Source: Adineta ricciae (Eukaryota; Rotifera; Eurotatoria; Adinetida; Adinetidae). Taken from it: a stretch of 64,000 nucleotides of DNA. A model generated the notes under the pieces. It saw only the letters and a list, made by a program, of their open reading frames with translations. It was not told the origin of the DNA and did no database searches. The stretch lies in the NCBI GenBank assembly GCA_905250025.1, contig CAJNOJ010000185.1, positions 124,001-188,000 on the forward strand, read 5' to 3'. The first letter of the stretch is position 1. Every line of letters starts with the position of its first letter. The position numbers and the translations under genes were made by a program. Shown here piece after piece: positions 47,785 through 59,140 of the stretch.

Positions 47785-49853
47785 ATGCAACAACAATCTC
47801 AGGCTCAAAATCTTCGTGGTTCACGATTAAGTACAAGTTCTCATTCTTCAACATCTTTAATAACAAGTCCTGTATTAAATGGATTACTTCCTATACATCG
47901 TGCATCTCAAACATTACCTTCAAATTTATCTATTGGAAAAGAACAAACGTCTCCTCAAACGCGTTTTTTACAATTAACAAATGATCAAATAAAACGTTTT
48001 GAAACACTTAAACAAATCTTATTATTTCTAATTTTAACAATTCTATTTGCGTTTCTTCTTATCATAACAGTTGAATTAGCCAAAGAACTTATTCGTGACA
48101 AAAAAGAAGAATTCTCTTCAAATTTATCTTTATCAAACAATCAAACAAAATCATTTAATGAAATATCACCATCGATTCGCTCATTTTTTGCATCTGTTTG
48201 GATTTTCAATGTTTTTCTCTTCTTCATTTGTTTAATTATACATTTAATTCTTTATCGACAACGTTTACAACGCGATCGAGCTCGAGCAGCTTTTCTCCGG
48301 TGAGGAAAAAATCTTATTTTTTGTTTTCCATTTTATTTATTGAAGTTCAATCTACAAAGATCTTTTCTCAAGATTTTTCCAAAAGAAGTCAATCTCGTCA
48401 GAAAAGTTCATTAAAAATTCATATCCATGGATTGTATAAAATAAGCTTAGTTGACAGAACATCCGTTGAAGAGAAAGAAAAAGAAGACCGGAAGAGAAAT
48501 GTTACGTATCGTTACTTTCCTTTGAAGAATATATGCATCAAAACATCAAAAAATGAAAAACAACATTAGAAAGAAGAATTTCTCATGTTTTTTATCATGT
48601 TTCTGTCAAGAGATCGACCTTGATGACTATGTGTTTCTTGTTAGGAAACTTTCACTGACAGATTTTATCAAAGGGAATCTTTTTTTTTTAGAGAATTTGG
48701 TCAAATTTTTGATGGTGGAAAAACTTCGTCAACAAATACGTTGATTGATTATTTATTAAAAACATGTTTATTGTGTGTTCTATGGTATTTTTCATGTTAT
48801 CTACTGTTTCGCTCAATGACGATACTCTTACCGGTGGAAGTTTTGATCTTATATTCTATAACAGTCACTCTACGTCAAGTACTCGGATGGATTTTTTTAC
48901 AAGAAGAATTTATTGGAAATAAAGTTAGGGAAAACTTTGTGAAAAATTCGATGTTTCGTTATTTTTTTTGTTAGATCATTGCACATATTCTGGCGTTGTC
49001 TGGTTTACTTTCGTTAGCACATAATGATGGCTTTCGATTTAATCGATTTTTACTTGGGTTAACAATGGTTGTTGGTGCTGTGTCGATGAAAACAACATTT
49101 GATGTATGGAGAAAAAAAAGGGAAATTTTTAGATAAAAGATATTTTTTGAATATTAAAGGTACTCGTCAATGGTTTTGTAAAAGATTTTAAATGTTCGAA
49201 ATATCGAATAGTGATGATCAATGTTTGTCTATGTGGAACATGTATTTTTTGGCCATTTGCTCTATTATTTCATGTAACTCAAATTGAACCAATCATAATT
49301 TATCAATTTTATTCATTAATTCCAATTCTTACATTAATTTCTGCGCTTTGTAAGAATAAAAAAAGAACGTTCCATGCACTTGATTCTTTCTTTTTTGTTT
49401 TCTTTTATTGAAGTATTCAACATATTCTTAATAACATTTCCATTTAAATATACAACATTACCCAATATAACTTCGTTACTCATCGCTATTCCATCTGTTG
49501 CAAGTAAATTCTTTCTTTTTTATCTATATTCTTTATCGAATTAATAATTCATTTCAGTTATTGATCATTATTTATATACAAAAACTTATTCTGCTTTGGT
49601 TATCACCGCAATTTTATGTTCTTGTGCTGGAATTCTTCTTTCCATGATTCCCAAACAATGGTTTCAACCAAGTGAGACAACTAAAATGAAACAAGCATTA
49701 GGTTTACTTAATAAAGATACCAATCCGAGTGCTTCTGCTGGTTTATTAAATCCAACAGGAACAACTACTGGTACATCATCAGCTTTCGAAGAAATTAGAG
49801 CTCAACGACGCATTAGAAACGCACTTTTATACAACGATGGTAAAACGTGATCT
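47785..49853 (+). CDS. SLC35F3/F4-like transporter
   Basis: A multi-pass protein of the drug/metabolite transporter superfamily. Exon 1 (47785-48300) encodes a Ser-rich cytosolic N-terminus and two helices (ILLFLILTILFAFLLIITVE and SFFASVWIFNVFLFFICLII). After an unusually long intron (48301 to about 48690) come REFGQIFDGGKTSS, MTILLPVEVLILYSITVTLR, GWIFLQEEFIGNKI, IAHILALSGLLSLAHNDGFR and WPFALLFHVTQIEPI. The end is VITAILCSCAGILLSMIPKQW plus a disordered tail. The order LRxxLGWIxLxExxxGxxI...ADGF matches SLC35F3/F4, which in vertebrates are linked to thiamine transport. Exon edges in 49.1-49.6 kb are approximate. Confidence 0.75.
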
Positions 49854-50431
49854 CTCCGTGTTTTTTTGCTCATTATTATTTTATTTCATGCAATTCTTAT
49901 GTACATCTAAAGATGTCATCCATCCTCTTCGCATCTTTTCAATTAAAAAATCACTAAAGAAACATTCCGGTTACCTTTCCTGTGTGAATTTCTATTTTTA
50001 TTTCAAATAAAAAAAGGATTATGTTAAAATTTTTTCAATATTCTTCTCTAAGACAAAAATACTTTGTTCACCAACAAACAAATTGTTTCATTCTTCTGTT
50101 ACAAAGTTTCTTTCACTGAAAAACAAAAGAGAATCTGTTTCTATTAATAATATGTCATTGATCTAGAAAGATGTTTGTGTACTTGAAAGGTGAGTGTACA
50201 TATGTAACTAGTTCTTATAACTGATCTTTCATATGATAACTTGTAAAAGATTAATCGGATTAGAAAGAATGTTTCCGTAGAATATTATTTCCATTCAAGT
50301 TTGATGAAATACATATATAAGAAAATATTTTGAAAGAAATTTAATGAAAGAAACAAAATATTTTGTGACATGTAAATTGATTGGTTTATTTTTATAAAGT
50401 CTCATTTGTTTTTTTTTATTTAGGTTTTTAA
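49854..50431. other. Intergenic between convergent genes
   Basis: 3' ends of the transporter (plus) and MIOS (minus) face each other across 0.6 kb of AT-rich DNA. AATAAA occurs at 50005-50012 in the transporter sense. No gene is seen. Confidence 0.5.
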
Positions 50432-53400
50432 TCAACAAAAGATGCCATCAATCAATGTACATCGACAGAAACATTTCGCAATAGGACATTGTTGATTCAT
50501 TGCAAACCAATTTGACACATGTTCAGCATGTCCACCATGACGACATAAACGACACCATGTAAACCATTGACTTGACATTAAAGTATGTTTATCTAAATAT
50601 CAAAATAAACTTTGAAATTTCATCCATTTGTTATTACCTGGTAAAGGTTCATAAGCATAAGAAGCATCTTCGATATATGTTGTTAAACTCATCATACATA
50701 TTGAACAACGTGGTAAAACTTGTCGACATTTACTACAAACCATTAACTAAAAAAATCAAATAGATTAGAAAGAAAATGAATTGTCATTCGAACCAAATCT
50801 GAATTTTGTGATTGTGGATATGAAGATGAAGATGAAGCAGATATTCGATTAGACATTGTTTGTTGAGATCCACGTGTTTGAGGACGTACAGGTGTAGTTG
50901 TAATTGGTGTCGAATTGACGTTTGATGATAAACCAACTGGTGTTGGTGTTTGATTTGACATACCGGGATGAGTTTCAAGAGGTGTTTGACAGAAAATACA
51001 TGAAAAATGATGATTGAAATTGATTGAACGATCGAATAGATGTCGACGATGTGGTGCTGTGCCTGAAATATGACTTCGATAAATATCAAATTCCGCACGT
51101 TCATTCCACATTTGAAGTTCATCAAGAAGAACTCGAAATCTAATTTTTGTTTTTGACAAAAACAAAAAGATGATAATTTCGATTTTGAAGAAAATTTTTA
51201 CCCTTCAATCCATTCTTGAACATATCGACATTCTTGATGAACATCTTCAGGTACATAAATAGCAAGTAATGCAGCTGTACGAATATCACTGGTTTGATCA
51301 AGATAATTTTGAATTAATTCACATCCACTTTGTTTCAAACCTTTTCATTTTAATTTTTAAAATGAATTTATTTTGAAAAAGAAAAACTAACCTGTTAATA
51401 AAATTCCTTGTAAATCTCCTTTTTCTCGACTTTCATCTGCTAATTTTTCTAATTTTTTCTCCAAAAGATGATCATTTAAATATTTCGCTGCAAACGCCAC
51501 TTTATCATTAAGATCTAATTGTTCATCCTTAAGAAAAGAAAAATACAAAAATAATGAAAAATCTACAAAAAAAACCTATTTACCAGAACACATTCATAAG
51601 AAAGATCATTTCCATCTGGTGTTAAAATAAATGCAAACATTGCTCGAACATATGGACGATGAAATAATTTTGTTACTGATGAAAAATCATGAATGAAACT
51701 TTCATCATTATGATTTGTTAATGTCGCACGAATCGAACCAAATAAAGCAAGACTTAATGTAGCTAATTCTTCTTTTCCACCTGAAATCATATGTTTTATA
51801 TGAATTTATCGAAGAAAATCAAACAAAATATTCACCTCTTTGATGTCCTTCGTTGAGAACTTCCATTGCACGAGTGATATTCATTTGAAAAATATAAATA
51901 GCAGCAACTTTTTCATATTCATCTTGTTCCAATAATGATGCCATACGATCATATCCACCGGATTTTGAATCAATATTTGACCAACCACATAATTGACCAA
52001 CAATTTGTCTAATCAATAAGAATAATTGATTAATTTGATAGAAACAACGAAATTTACCTCTCTGGTGAATCAAAAATTGTTTTAGTATGTGTGGAATTTG
52101 TCATTGAAGACCAAGATTGTTGTTTCACTATACTTTTTGATGAAGGTTGAACTTCTTTTAATGCATCAATTACTCCAACAAATGGATAAGGATCTCTCGC
52201 AGTACTTGTATCTTAATAAAAGAAAATTCTTTTCTAATTCACAATGAATTTTATTTTACTTTTAATCCATCTTTGTATTTGTTCAATAGTTGATTGAGTT
52301 TCTTTTGACATCGTTCGTAAATCCATTTGAATTATCTAAAAACATTGGAATTTCTTGAAAAAAAGAAGAATTTTAATCAAATAAATACTTCAGTATTCAA
52401 TGTTGATTGTGTTGGTGTCACACTTCGTCTTTCATTTTGTACATTTGAAAGATCGTATGTGAATAAAACTTTCGATGTTAATTGATTTTGATCTTGAGAA
52501 ATAATTGATGAATACATTTCATGACCATTTGTCCATAAAAGTCCATTTCGTGGTGAATAATTCTAAAGATTTCTGTTAAAACTTTATCTTTTCAGATAAA
52601 AATCAATTTACAATTGTCGATCGAGATGGAATGACATAATCGAAATATTCTTTTCCACCTAGAAGAACAAGACGATGTTCATCGAAATAATTCCAATCGA
52701 ACGAAGCTAAACCAATTCGATAACGTTGAATTGGACCTGAAAAATCATTTCATTAAAACAAAACAAAAGATATTTTCCAATTTTACATTGAAGAAGTCGA
52801 TGAACAAAAACATCATTGTCTTGAACAATATTTGTACTCATTGATAATAGATGAAATTTTGGAGAATCTTTTATACAATAACCAAGTTGTGGTGATCTAA
52901 ATTTCGTTTATATTAAAGAAACTCATCGAAGAATTGTCTTACCCAATTCTATTCCAAGATAATTTTACAATTGGTTCATGTTCTTCACGAACAATCAATG
53001 CTTTATCAGCCGAACGAGTATCATAAACATAAACAGTTTTCTACAAATTCACAAAATCAATTTAATTTTTATTAAATAAAACTCATCTTACATCGCTACT
53101 CGATGCTAAATATCGTTCACTTGTATCACAACATAAATTAAATGGTCCTTTGGTCGAAAATGATAAAACACTTCCTGATGGTACTAAAATTACAAAAGTC
53201 AAATCTTTCTCTCAAATATCAAATTCAGTCTTCTCTATTAACACAATTTTTAATCAAATTAAACTAATTTCAATAGATTTTCATCATCTTCTTCATTAAA
53301 TTGAATCTCATAAAGAATAAATTACCTCTTGGATCATAAATTTTGATTGTTCTTGTATTATGTTGAGTTGTACATGCAGCAAATAATTTTTCATTTGGTT

Positions 53401-54471
53401 TAAACCATGTTAATGAATGACATTGTTCATGTGTTCCTTGTTCAAAAATTGCTTTACAACTCTGTTGATTATGTAAATACATATCATATCGTTTATATTC
53501 TTCAATATTTGTCGCTGATGACGATGTTGGAAGTCCAGTTCCATTTGGTATTGTTGGTGAAGACATTCCATTATGATTTATATCCCAAATAGTCAAACAA
53601 TTTTCCGTACGATGTCGATCATAACCAGATAAAAGCTTTGAAATTGNCATTTGGTTTAAACCATGTTAATGAATGACATTGTTCATGTGTTCCTTGTTCA
53701 AAAATTGCTTTACAACTCTGTTGATTATGTAAATACATATCATATCGTTTATATTCTTCAATATTTGTCGCTGATGACAATGTTGGAAGTCCAGTTCCAT
53801 TTGGTATTGTTGGTGGAGACGTTCCATTATGATTTATATCCCAAATAGTCAAACAATTTTCCGTACGATGTCGATCATAACCAGATAAAAGCTTTGAAAT
53901 TGAAAAAGAATACAATGAAATTTGACAAATGATTGTTTTACTAGATTTGGATGTTTAGAATTCCATGCTAATGCTACACACGCTCGTCCTTGTCTCGGAT
54001 CGATGACTAAAATTAGAAGTTTATTAAATAAAAAATTCTTCAATTCAAACCTATTCTTCCTTGACTCAATGGATCCGATCGATCTTTCACACTAAAATAA
54101 ATTCAATTGATGAATTTATTTCCAATTTACATTTCTTTTAACAAACTTTTCAAAAATAATTCTTCCATTTGGTTGTCCAATAGCAAATACATATGGATAT
54201 TCTTGTGATGGCCACCATGCACAACACTAAAATAAATCTTTTTTTTGAAGATCTTTCATTGGAAAACAAAACCGATGTAACAAACTTTGATATAATTCTT
54301 TTCATGTAATGGATAGTTGAGACTTGTAGTTCTTTTATTTGTTCCACCGAGAACACATTTTCCACTTTCTCCACTTAATGGTCGATCAAATGTGTGAATA
54401 ATGATTTCAGCACCGATTTCTGCTAATTGATTTCGATCGTTCGGAGACCAATGAATTTCGGTTTTTTGCAT
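50432..54471 (-). CDS. MIOS: GATOR2 subunit MIOS
   Basis: MIOS is a WD40 protein of the GATOR2 complex, which relieves GATOR1 inhibition of mTORC1 at the lysosome. From the ATG at 54469-54471 (MQKTEIHWSPNDRNQ) many short exons give WD40 segments (ACVALAWNSKHPNL, NCLTIWDINHNG, CHSLTWFKPNEKLFAACT), an alpha-solenoid middle (LCGWSNIDSKSG, ITRAMEVLNEG, VRAMFAFILTPDGNDLSYE) and the C-terminal zinc region: RAEFDIYRS, FSCIFCQ, CSKCRQVLPRCSICM, QWFTWCRLCRHGGHAEHVSNWF, CPIAKCFCRC. These match the MIOS signature. The model is damaged by a 255-bp false duplication around the N at 53647. It starts 38 nt after the stop of the upstream sulfotransferase. Confidence 0.9.
53392..53902. repeat. Assembly-type duplication around a single N in MIOS
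   Basis: 53392-53646 and 53648-53902 are the same 255 bp in direct orientation, differing at about three positions, and separated by exactly one N at 53647. Two slightly different haplotype copies laid end to end would look like this. The duplicated segment plus N is 256 bases, so it also breaks the reading frame. Confidence 0.9.
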
Positions 54472-54508
54472 CTGAAATACAAAACTAACGTTGAAAAATT
54501 CAATTCAA
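54472..54508 (-). promoter_or_regulatory. Intercistronic acceptor, sulfotransferase to MIOS
   Basis: The 37 nt between the sulfotransferase TAG and the MIOS ATG end in TTTTGTATTTCAG directly before ATG. With no room for a promoter, this is best read as a trans-splice acceptor. Confidence 0.65.
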
Positions 54509-55976
54509 CTATGTTTGTCGTTTGGCATCGAAATCATAAAGTTTTTGTTGATCTTCTTGAGATATTCCATAATTAAAACGAGGAACTAAGGGAGAAAGAC
54601 GTGTTGAAACCATTTGATCATATTCTTTCGATTGTTGAACATCAAAATGATTCAACCAATCACCAATTTGACCTTGAAAATACGAAAATCGAATTGAAAG
54701 AATCTTTTTTTTTTGGAGAAAATACGAACCTTTTCTCAAGAAAGAGAAGGATTTTTTCACAAAACCCCAATCTTTAAACCAATCATAATTGACTTTGGGA
54801 TTATTTTTCATTGAATCAAACGAACACCATTTTTCCAATTTATCCAATTGTTCTTCAGTCAATTCTTTTTCTTTTCCTAAATATTTCGCTAATCGACGAA
54901 CACTTCCTCGAAAATCCTTTAAACAAAATTTCATTTTTCCTTCAATGAAAATCTTTCACAACAAACTCTAAGCAAATCTTCATAGGAAATACAGCAAATC
55001 GTTTCATTCATTGCATAATAATCATTGACATGTTTCCACCAAGGTGCATAATAAACTAAATGATCTCAAAATGTATTTTGATAAATCTATAAACAATGAA
55101 AAAACCTTCATCAATGAGAAATGATCGAACAAATTCATTCCACGGTCCAGAATAAGTCAATTCAATGTTGATTGAACGAAGAAAATGAAATAATGACACA
55201 GTTACATCTTTCGGATTTCGATAAACATAAACGATCTAAAGAAAAGTTCATTTGATTAGTTTAGAAAAGAGATCGAATCATTTTACTTTGGCTTTCGTGA
55301 AAGATTCATTAAAAAATGTGGGTGGAAGATGAGTTTTAAAGAATCTTTGTTGATTTTGAGTCAATTTTTGTAATTTCACAGTTGGCCATTCGATGAAAGC
55401 AAATCTTTCTGAAATATCGATTTTCTTTGCTGATTCATAATCGAAATTCGTTTGTATTAAATAAACAATTTCTTGAATTAATGTTGTTCCAGATTTGGGA
55501 AATGATGCACAAATACAATCATTTGAATTAAATTGAAAATGTTGAATTTCATTTAATTTTCCAATAATTTGTTCCGGTAATAAATAATTTTTAATCAACG
55601 CACATTTTTGTTTGAAATATTTCAAATTCATCCAAATTGGTTGAAATTCTTCATTAATTTCTTTATTTTTTTCAAAAAGATTTTGTCGACGTCTATACCA
55701 AATAATTGTTCCTGTAATTGCCATCAAAGCCATGACAATATTCACAACACGAAAGGTTTTTTTTAATCGTAAAACTGATTGAAGTTTGATTTGTTGTTCA
55801 GGAGTTAAATTATTAAGATCAATTCCACGTTCCAATGCTAATTTTTTTGCTTTTTTTCCATATTGAAAATGATTATATAAACTTTGAAAAAGATTGGAAT
55901 TTCGATATGATAATGAAAATTGACGACGAATGAAAACATTTGAACAATGATGGAAATGATTTAAAAATAATCGCAT
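54509..55976 (-). CDS. Sulfotransferase with an N-terminal membrane extension
   Basis: Transfers sulfate from PAPS to a hydroxyl or amine. PAPS-binding motifs are clear: SFPKSGTTLIQEIVYLI (5'-phosphosulfate loop), FFKTHLPPTFF with the catalytic-position His, YVYRNPKDVTVSLFHF (3'-phosphate site) and RKGQIGDWLNHF near the C-terminus. Exons downstream of the first (55278-55976) follow short introns. Usual cytosolic sulfotransferases have about 290 residues; this one is above 400 because of a 100-residue N-terminal part with a basic start, LALERGIDLNNLTPEQQIKL and one membrane helix (VVNIVMALMAITGTIIWYRRR). That extension resembles a small mitochondrial membrane protein and may be a fused gene. 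An acceptor (TTTTTTTTTAG) ends 12 nt before the ATG. Confidence 0.85.
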
Positions 55977-56066
55977 TTCGTCTTTTATCTAAAAAAAAAG
56001 AACAAATCCATTCTTTGAACATAATATAAATTTGTTTTTATCAATAAAACAAAACAAATTTTGATT
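55977..56066 (-). promoter_or_regulatory. Intercistronic acceptor, ADAT3 to sulfotransferase
   Basis: 90 nt separate the ADAT3 stop from the sulfotransferase start. TTTGTTCTTTTTTTTTAG ends at plus position 55989, a strong acceptor 12 nt before the ATG. Confidence 0.6.
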
Positions 56067-57021
56067 TCACTGATTGATTTCATCAATAGAAAGATCTTCT
56101 AATTGATAAACGAGAAATCGATGATTCGTTTTTTTTAAAGTATTTAATTTATAAATTGATCCTAATGCTCCAAATTGTTGATTTGATTTCACATAATAAA
56201 CAGTTGATATTCGAGAATGAAGTAAAGCCATAGCACACATAATACAAGGCTCATGAGTTAAATAAATAGAACATCCATTTAATAAATATGCTTTTTTCTT
56301 TTCACTTTTTTCAATAAATTTTTCTAAAAGATTTTCTCGATGATAAAAGGAATTTTTTGAAAGATAATCAATGGCGACAATGGTTGAATGTTGTAATGGA
56401 TGATCTTGACGATAATCACGTGAACCGACAAGAGGAATTTGTCCATCATTATCAATAATAATTGCACAATGAGATTCTTCATCATTGTCTTGAATTTTCT
56501 ACAAACAAAAAATCACGAATTCGAATGTTTTTCTTTTGTAATTCGAATAAACAAACATGAAGTAAATCGAGAATAATTTCGTCATTTTCATTCAATTTCT
56601 TCTTTGATATCGTTTGTTCCAGAAGTTTATTTTCTCGAAAGACTAAACTTGGCCAAAACTGTTCAATACATCGTTCATATTGCCATTTGACTAAACAAGG
56701 TGTTTTCGGAACATTGATTTCTCTGATTTGTTCATCAAAATACTTTTCAAATAAATCATTTGAAATTGGTTGAGAAAATTCCGATGGATAAAGAATAATC
56801 TCCGAATTATAAATTCGTCGAATGTGTTTCAATGAATTCTCCCATGGATAAATTTCATCGATGAAATCGAGAATTTCCGATGTTAAACGACGATCTTTGA
56901 TACGAGCAACGATCATTGATTGAACATCAGGTAAATGAAGATATTCATCAGAAATTATCGGAGACCATTGACATTTCTTTATTGAAGATTTACAAAAACG
57001 TTTTAATGAAGAAGAAATCAT
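56067..57021 (-). CDS. ADAT3: tRNA adenosine deaminase subunit ADAT3
   Basis: ADAT3 pairs with ADAT2 to make inosine at position 34 of tRNAs. From the ATG at 57019-57021 the first exon gives the N-terminal domain. A 58-nt intron joins LDLLH to KIQDNDEESHCAIII. The deaminase fold has HPLQHSTIVAIDYL and the zinc-ligand motif YLTHEPCIMCAMALLHSRI, then GALGSIYKLN and NHRFLVYQLE. The catalytic HxE glutamate is absent (HSTI), as expected of the non-catalytic ADAT3 subunit, not ADAT2. Length is 298 residues, close to the family's usual size. Its ATG directly follows a splice acceptor 21 nt after the SAYSD1 stop. Confidence 0.9.
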
Positions 57022-57042
57022 CTGAAGAAAAAAAAACCGAAA
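57022..57042 (-). promoter_or_regulatory. Intercistronic acceptor, SAYSD1 to ADAT3
   Basis: Only 21 nt lie between the SAYSD1 TAA and the ADAT3 ATG, and almost all of it is TTTCGGTTTTTTTTCTTCAG, a polypyrimidine tract and AG ending exactly at the ATG. A cis intron is excluded because the bases before it are coding to a stop. This is the clearest trans-splice-type signal in the window. Confidence 0.75.
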
Positions 57043-57648
57043 TTAAGACGAAATTAAAGGTGATCCACCATGTCTTAATTGACGATCATAATCGTCAGCA
57101 GAAAATGTTCCTTGAAGTTTTTCAAAATTAGGATTAAACACGGAATAAGCACTTAATTGATCAGTACGGCGACGATGTGTACTCAAATTTGTCCAAATGA
57201 GATACAAAAGAGATAAAATAAAATAAATCGCACCGAATTCAAGACGAATAAAAATAACAAATAAAGTTAACCAAACGAAAAATTTCAAAAGAATTATTTG
57301 CCAAGTGACTTTTTCTTCAATTTCTTCTACTTTAATTTCAGATGATCGATGTGATGAAGAGGGAAACATTGATATAACACGTGATATCAGTTGANAAAGA
57401 GATAAAATAAAATAAATCGCACCGAATTCAAGACGAATAAAAATAACAAATAAAGTTAACCAAACGAAAAATTTCAAAAGAATTATTTGCCAAGTGACTT
57501 TTTCTTCAATTTCTTCTACTTTAATTTCAGATGATCGATGTGATGAAGAGGGAAACATTGATATAACACGTGATATCAGTTGATGCCAATTGATCAAGGG
57601 TTGCTTTGACGAATTGGATTTACGAAATTCGGCTAATTTCGCTTCCAT
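57043..57648 (-). CDS. SAYSD1: SAYSVFN-motif protein SAYSD1 (model contains a false duplication)
   Basis: SAYSD1 is an ER membrane protein that recognises UFMylated stalled ribosomes at the translocon. The start MEAKLAEFRKSNSSKQ, a hydrophobic hairpin (IILLKFFVWLTLFVIFI and LEFGAIYFILSLLYLIW) and the name-giving motif QLSAYSVFNPNFEKLQGTF are all present. 57207-57394 is repeated at 57396-57583 around one N, adding 63 codons in frame and duplicating the hairpin. Removing that artefact leaves about 138 residues, near the family's normal size. No intron. An acceptor (ACATATTTTAG) lies 7 nt before the ATG, so even this first gene may be trans-spliced. Confidence 0.88.
   Translation of the reverse strand: MEAKLAEFRKSNSSKQPLINWHQLISRVISMFPSSSHRSSEIKVEEIEEKVTWQIILLKFFVWLTLFVIFIRLEFGAIYFILSLXQLISRVISMFPSSSHRSSEIKVEEIEEKVTWQIILLKFFVWLTLFVIFIRLEFGAIYFILSLLYLIWTNLSTHRRRTDQLSAYSVFNPNFEKLQGTFSADDYDRQLRHGGSPLISS
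57207..57583. repeat. Assembly-type duplication around a single N in SAYSD1
   Basis: 57207-57394 and 57396-57583 are direct copies of 188 bp, apparently identical, with the N at 57395 between them. The total shift of 189 is a multiple of three, so the reading frame survives and the error could pass unnoticed as a tandem domain. Confidence 0.92.
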
Positions 57649-58137
57649 TTTATCACTAAAATATGTAAATCAGCAGATCTGGATCGATGTGCACATCTTT
57701 CGCAGAACAATTTTTGGATTGGATTTCTATTAACCAATGAAAACTTTTCCAATTGACATCATCAATTTCAATGAAAATTTTTCTAATTTTATTCCAAAAA
57801 TCTTAATCATTTTGATCTGCTCTTTTTATTTAAGAAATTCATTCATTATTTTCGGTAGATGTCGCACTGTGTACCTAAATGTTTACTAATATCGATCACC
57901 AAGTAAATGTAAAAAACCTGATGCAATGTCTTATTTTGATCATCGTTCAATCAAATTTGACAAATTCTATCGAGAATTCAATATCGAATGTATTTCTATT
58001 ATCTTTATTTCATACACTTTCTTATACATTACAGGTGAGAGTAAACAAATGTACATGTACATTCCTCTAATGGTTTATCCTAATCATGAAAATGTCGAAT
58101 CAACAGTAAAAAGAGAATTATTTTTTGACAAAATGTT
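57649..58137. other. Intergenic, probable operon promoter
   Basis: 489 bp upstream of SAYSD1. Short plus-strand frames (57879-58159) have no support. If the downstream four genes are co-transcribed, their promoter should lie here. Confidence 0.4.
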
Positions 58138-58949
58138 TCAGATTGTCGTAAGAAAATGATTTCTATTTTTTTCATTGTAAAATTTGATGATATTAAATTC
58201 TATTGAAGCCAGAAGTTTTGATTGAATTGATTGGACATATTTTTTCAAATAATATTCATCAGAATAATGAACACAAGTTGTTTTTGTTAAAATCATCGAT
58301 AAACTTTGATTTGTTGCATAAAAAAGAACAAATTTCGTTTGTTTTCCATGAATATATTCCTTAAATTCATATAAACAAATATCAAATCCTTTCGTTAAAA
58401 ACGATGAGAAATAAACAATCCAATGAATAATAATTTGATCAAAGTTCATATCGAAAAAAATCAAAATAAACGAAAGTGATTTCGATTTGAGTAAAAGATT
58501 CCAATCAAGTCGTACATTTGGTTGTTTGAACATTTTCTTTTCAAAACGAATTTCATCACCATCATGAATTTCATTCGAATAAGAAAAAAATACGAACGAT
58601 GAATAATTATAAACACAAATTATATGAGATCTTAGAGAAAAATGTTTCCAATAACAATCTCGTGGAAAAATACTTTCTAAAAACAAATATTTCGAATCTT
58701 TGAAGAAAAACAATATTTCAAACCATTAAATGTCGAATTAATTTGAAAAAATGATTCATTATCAATGATTTCAACATGTTTATTCTTTTGTTCAATGAAA
58801 AGAAATAAAAGAATTCCACTGATTAAAAGTATTAATGAAAATATCAATGGAATATATAATAAATATTTATCACAAATATTTGATTTCAAAGATCTTTCAC
58901 TTTCTTTTGAAAATAATGAATTAATACTAAATCGTTGATTTTCATTCAT
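58138..58949 (-). CDS. Type II single-pass membrane protein, unknown
   Basis: Starting at MNENQRFSINSLFSK (ATG 58947-58949), a cytosolic N-terminus leads to one helix (YIPLIFSLILLISGILLFLFI). A 47-nt intron then joins STFN to ESIFPRDCYWKHFSL, and about 180 residues of apparently lumenal or extracellular sequence rich in Phe/Ile/Lys follow. Motifs such as DEIRFEKKMFKQPNVRLDWN and TTCVHYSDEYYLKKYV do not place it in a family I know. It ends just before the probable promoter of the SAYSD1 cluster. Confidence 0.6.
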
Positions 58950-59140
58950 TGAATAACAAAACAAAGCAAATGAAAAGAAATTTTTTGCGCTTTTGAACAA
59001 TTCTTTTTAACGAAAATGCAAAGTGAATATGAATTTAACATTTCAATTCTAAAAGATTTTATATTTTCTTTATTCGAATATTGAAATATCAAGAAGAATT
59101 TTTCTTTAAATAAAATGTAATTAAATAATTCTTATTTGAA

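Noticed and set aside
53392..53902. A genuine extra WD40 repeat in MIOS
   Set aside because: The copies are nearly identical at DNA level, include intronic-side bases, are split by one N and break the frame; true WD repeats diverge strongly.
56482..56540. An 18-nt intron or frameshift in ADAT3 at RIRDFLFVENSRQ
   Set aside because: A normal 58-nt GT-AG intron starting after LDLLH restores the frame without invoking an abnormal intron.
57207..57583. A tandem duplicated membrane hairpin in SAYSD1
   Set aside because: Identical DNA on both sides of a single N, and removing one copy restores the normal family length.
57879..58159. Two overlapping plus-strand frames upstream of SAYSD1
   Set aside because: They overlap each other and the 3' end of the type II membrane protein gene, with no motif or splice support.
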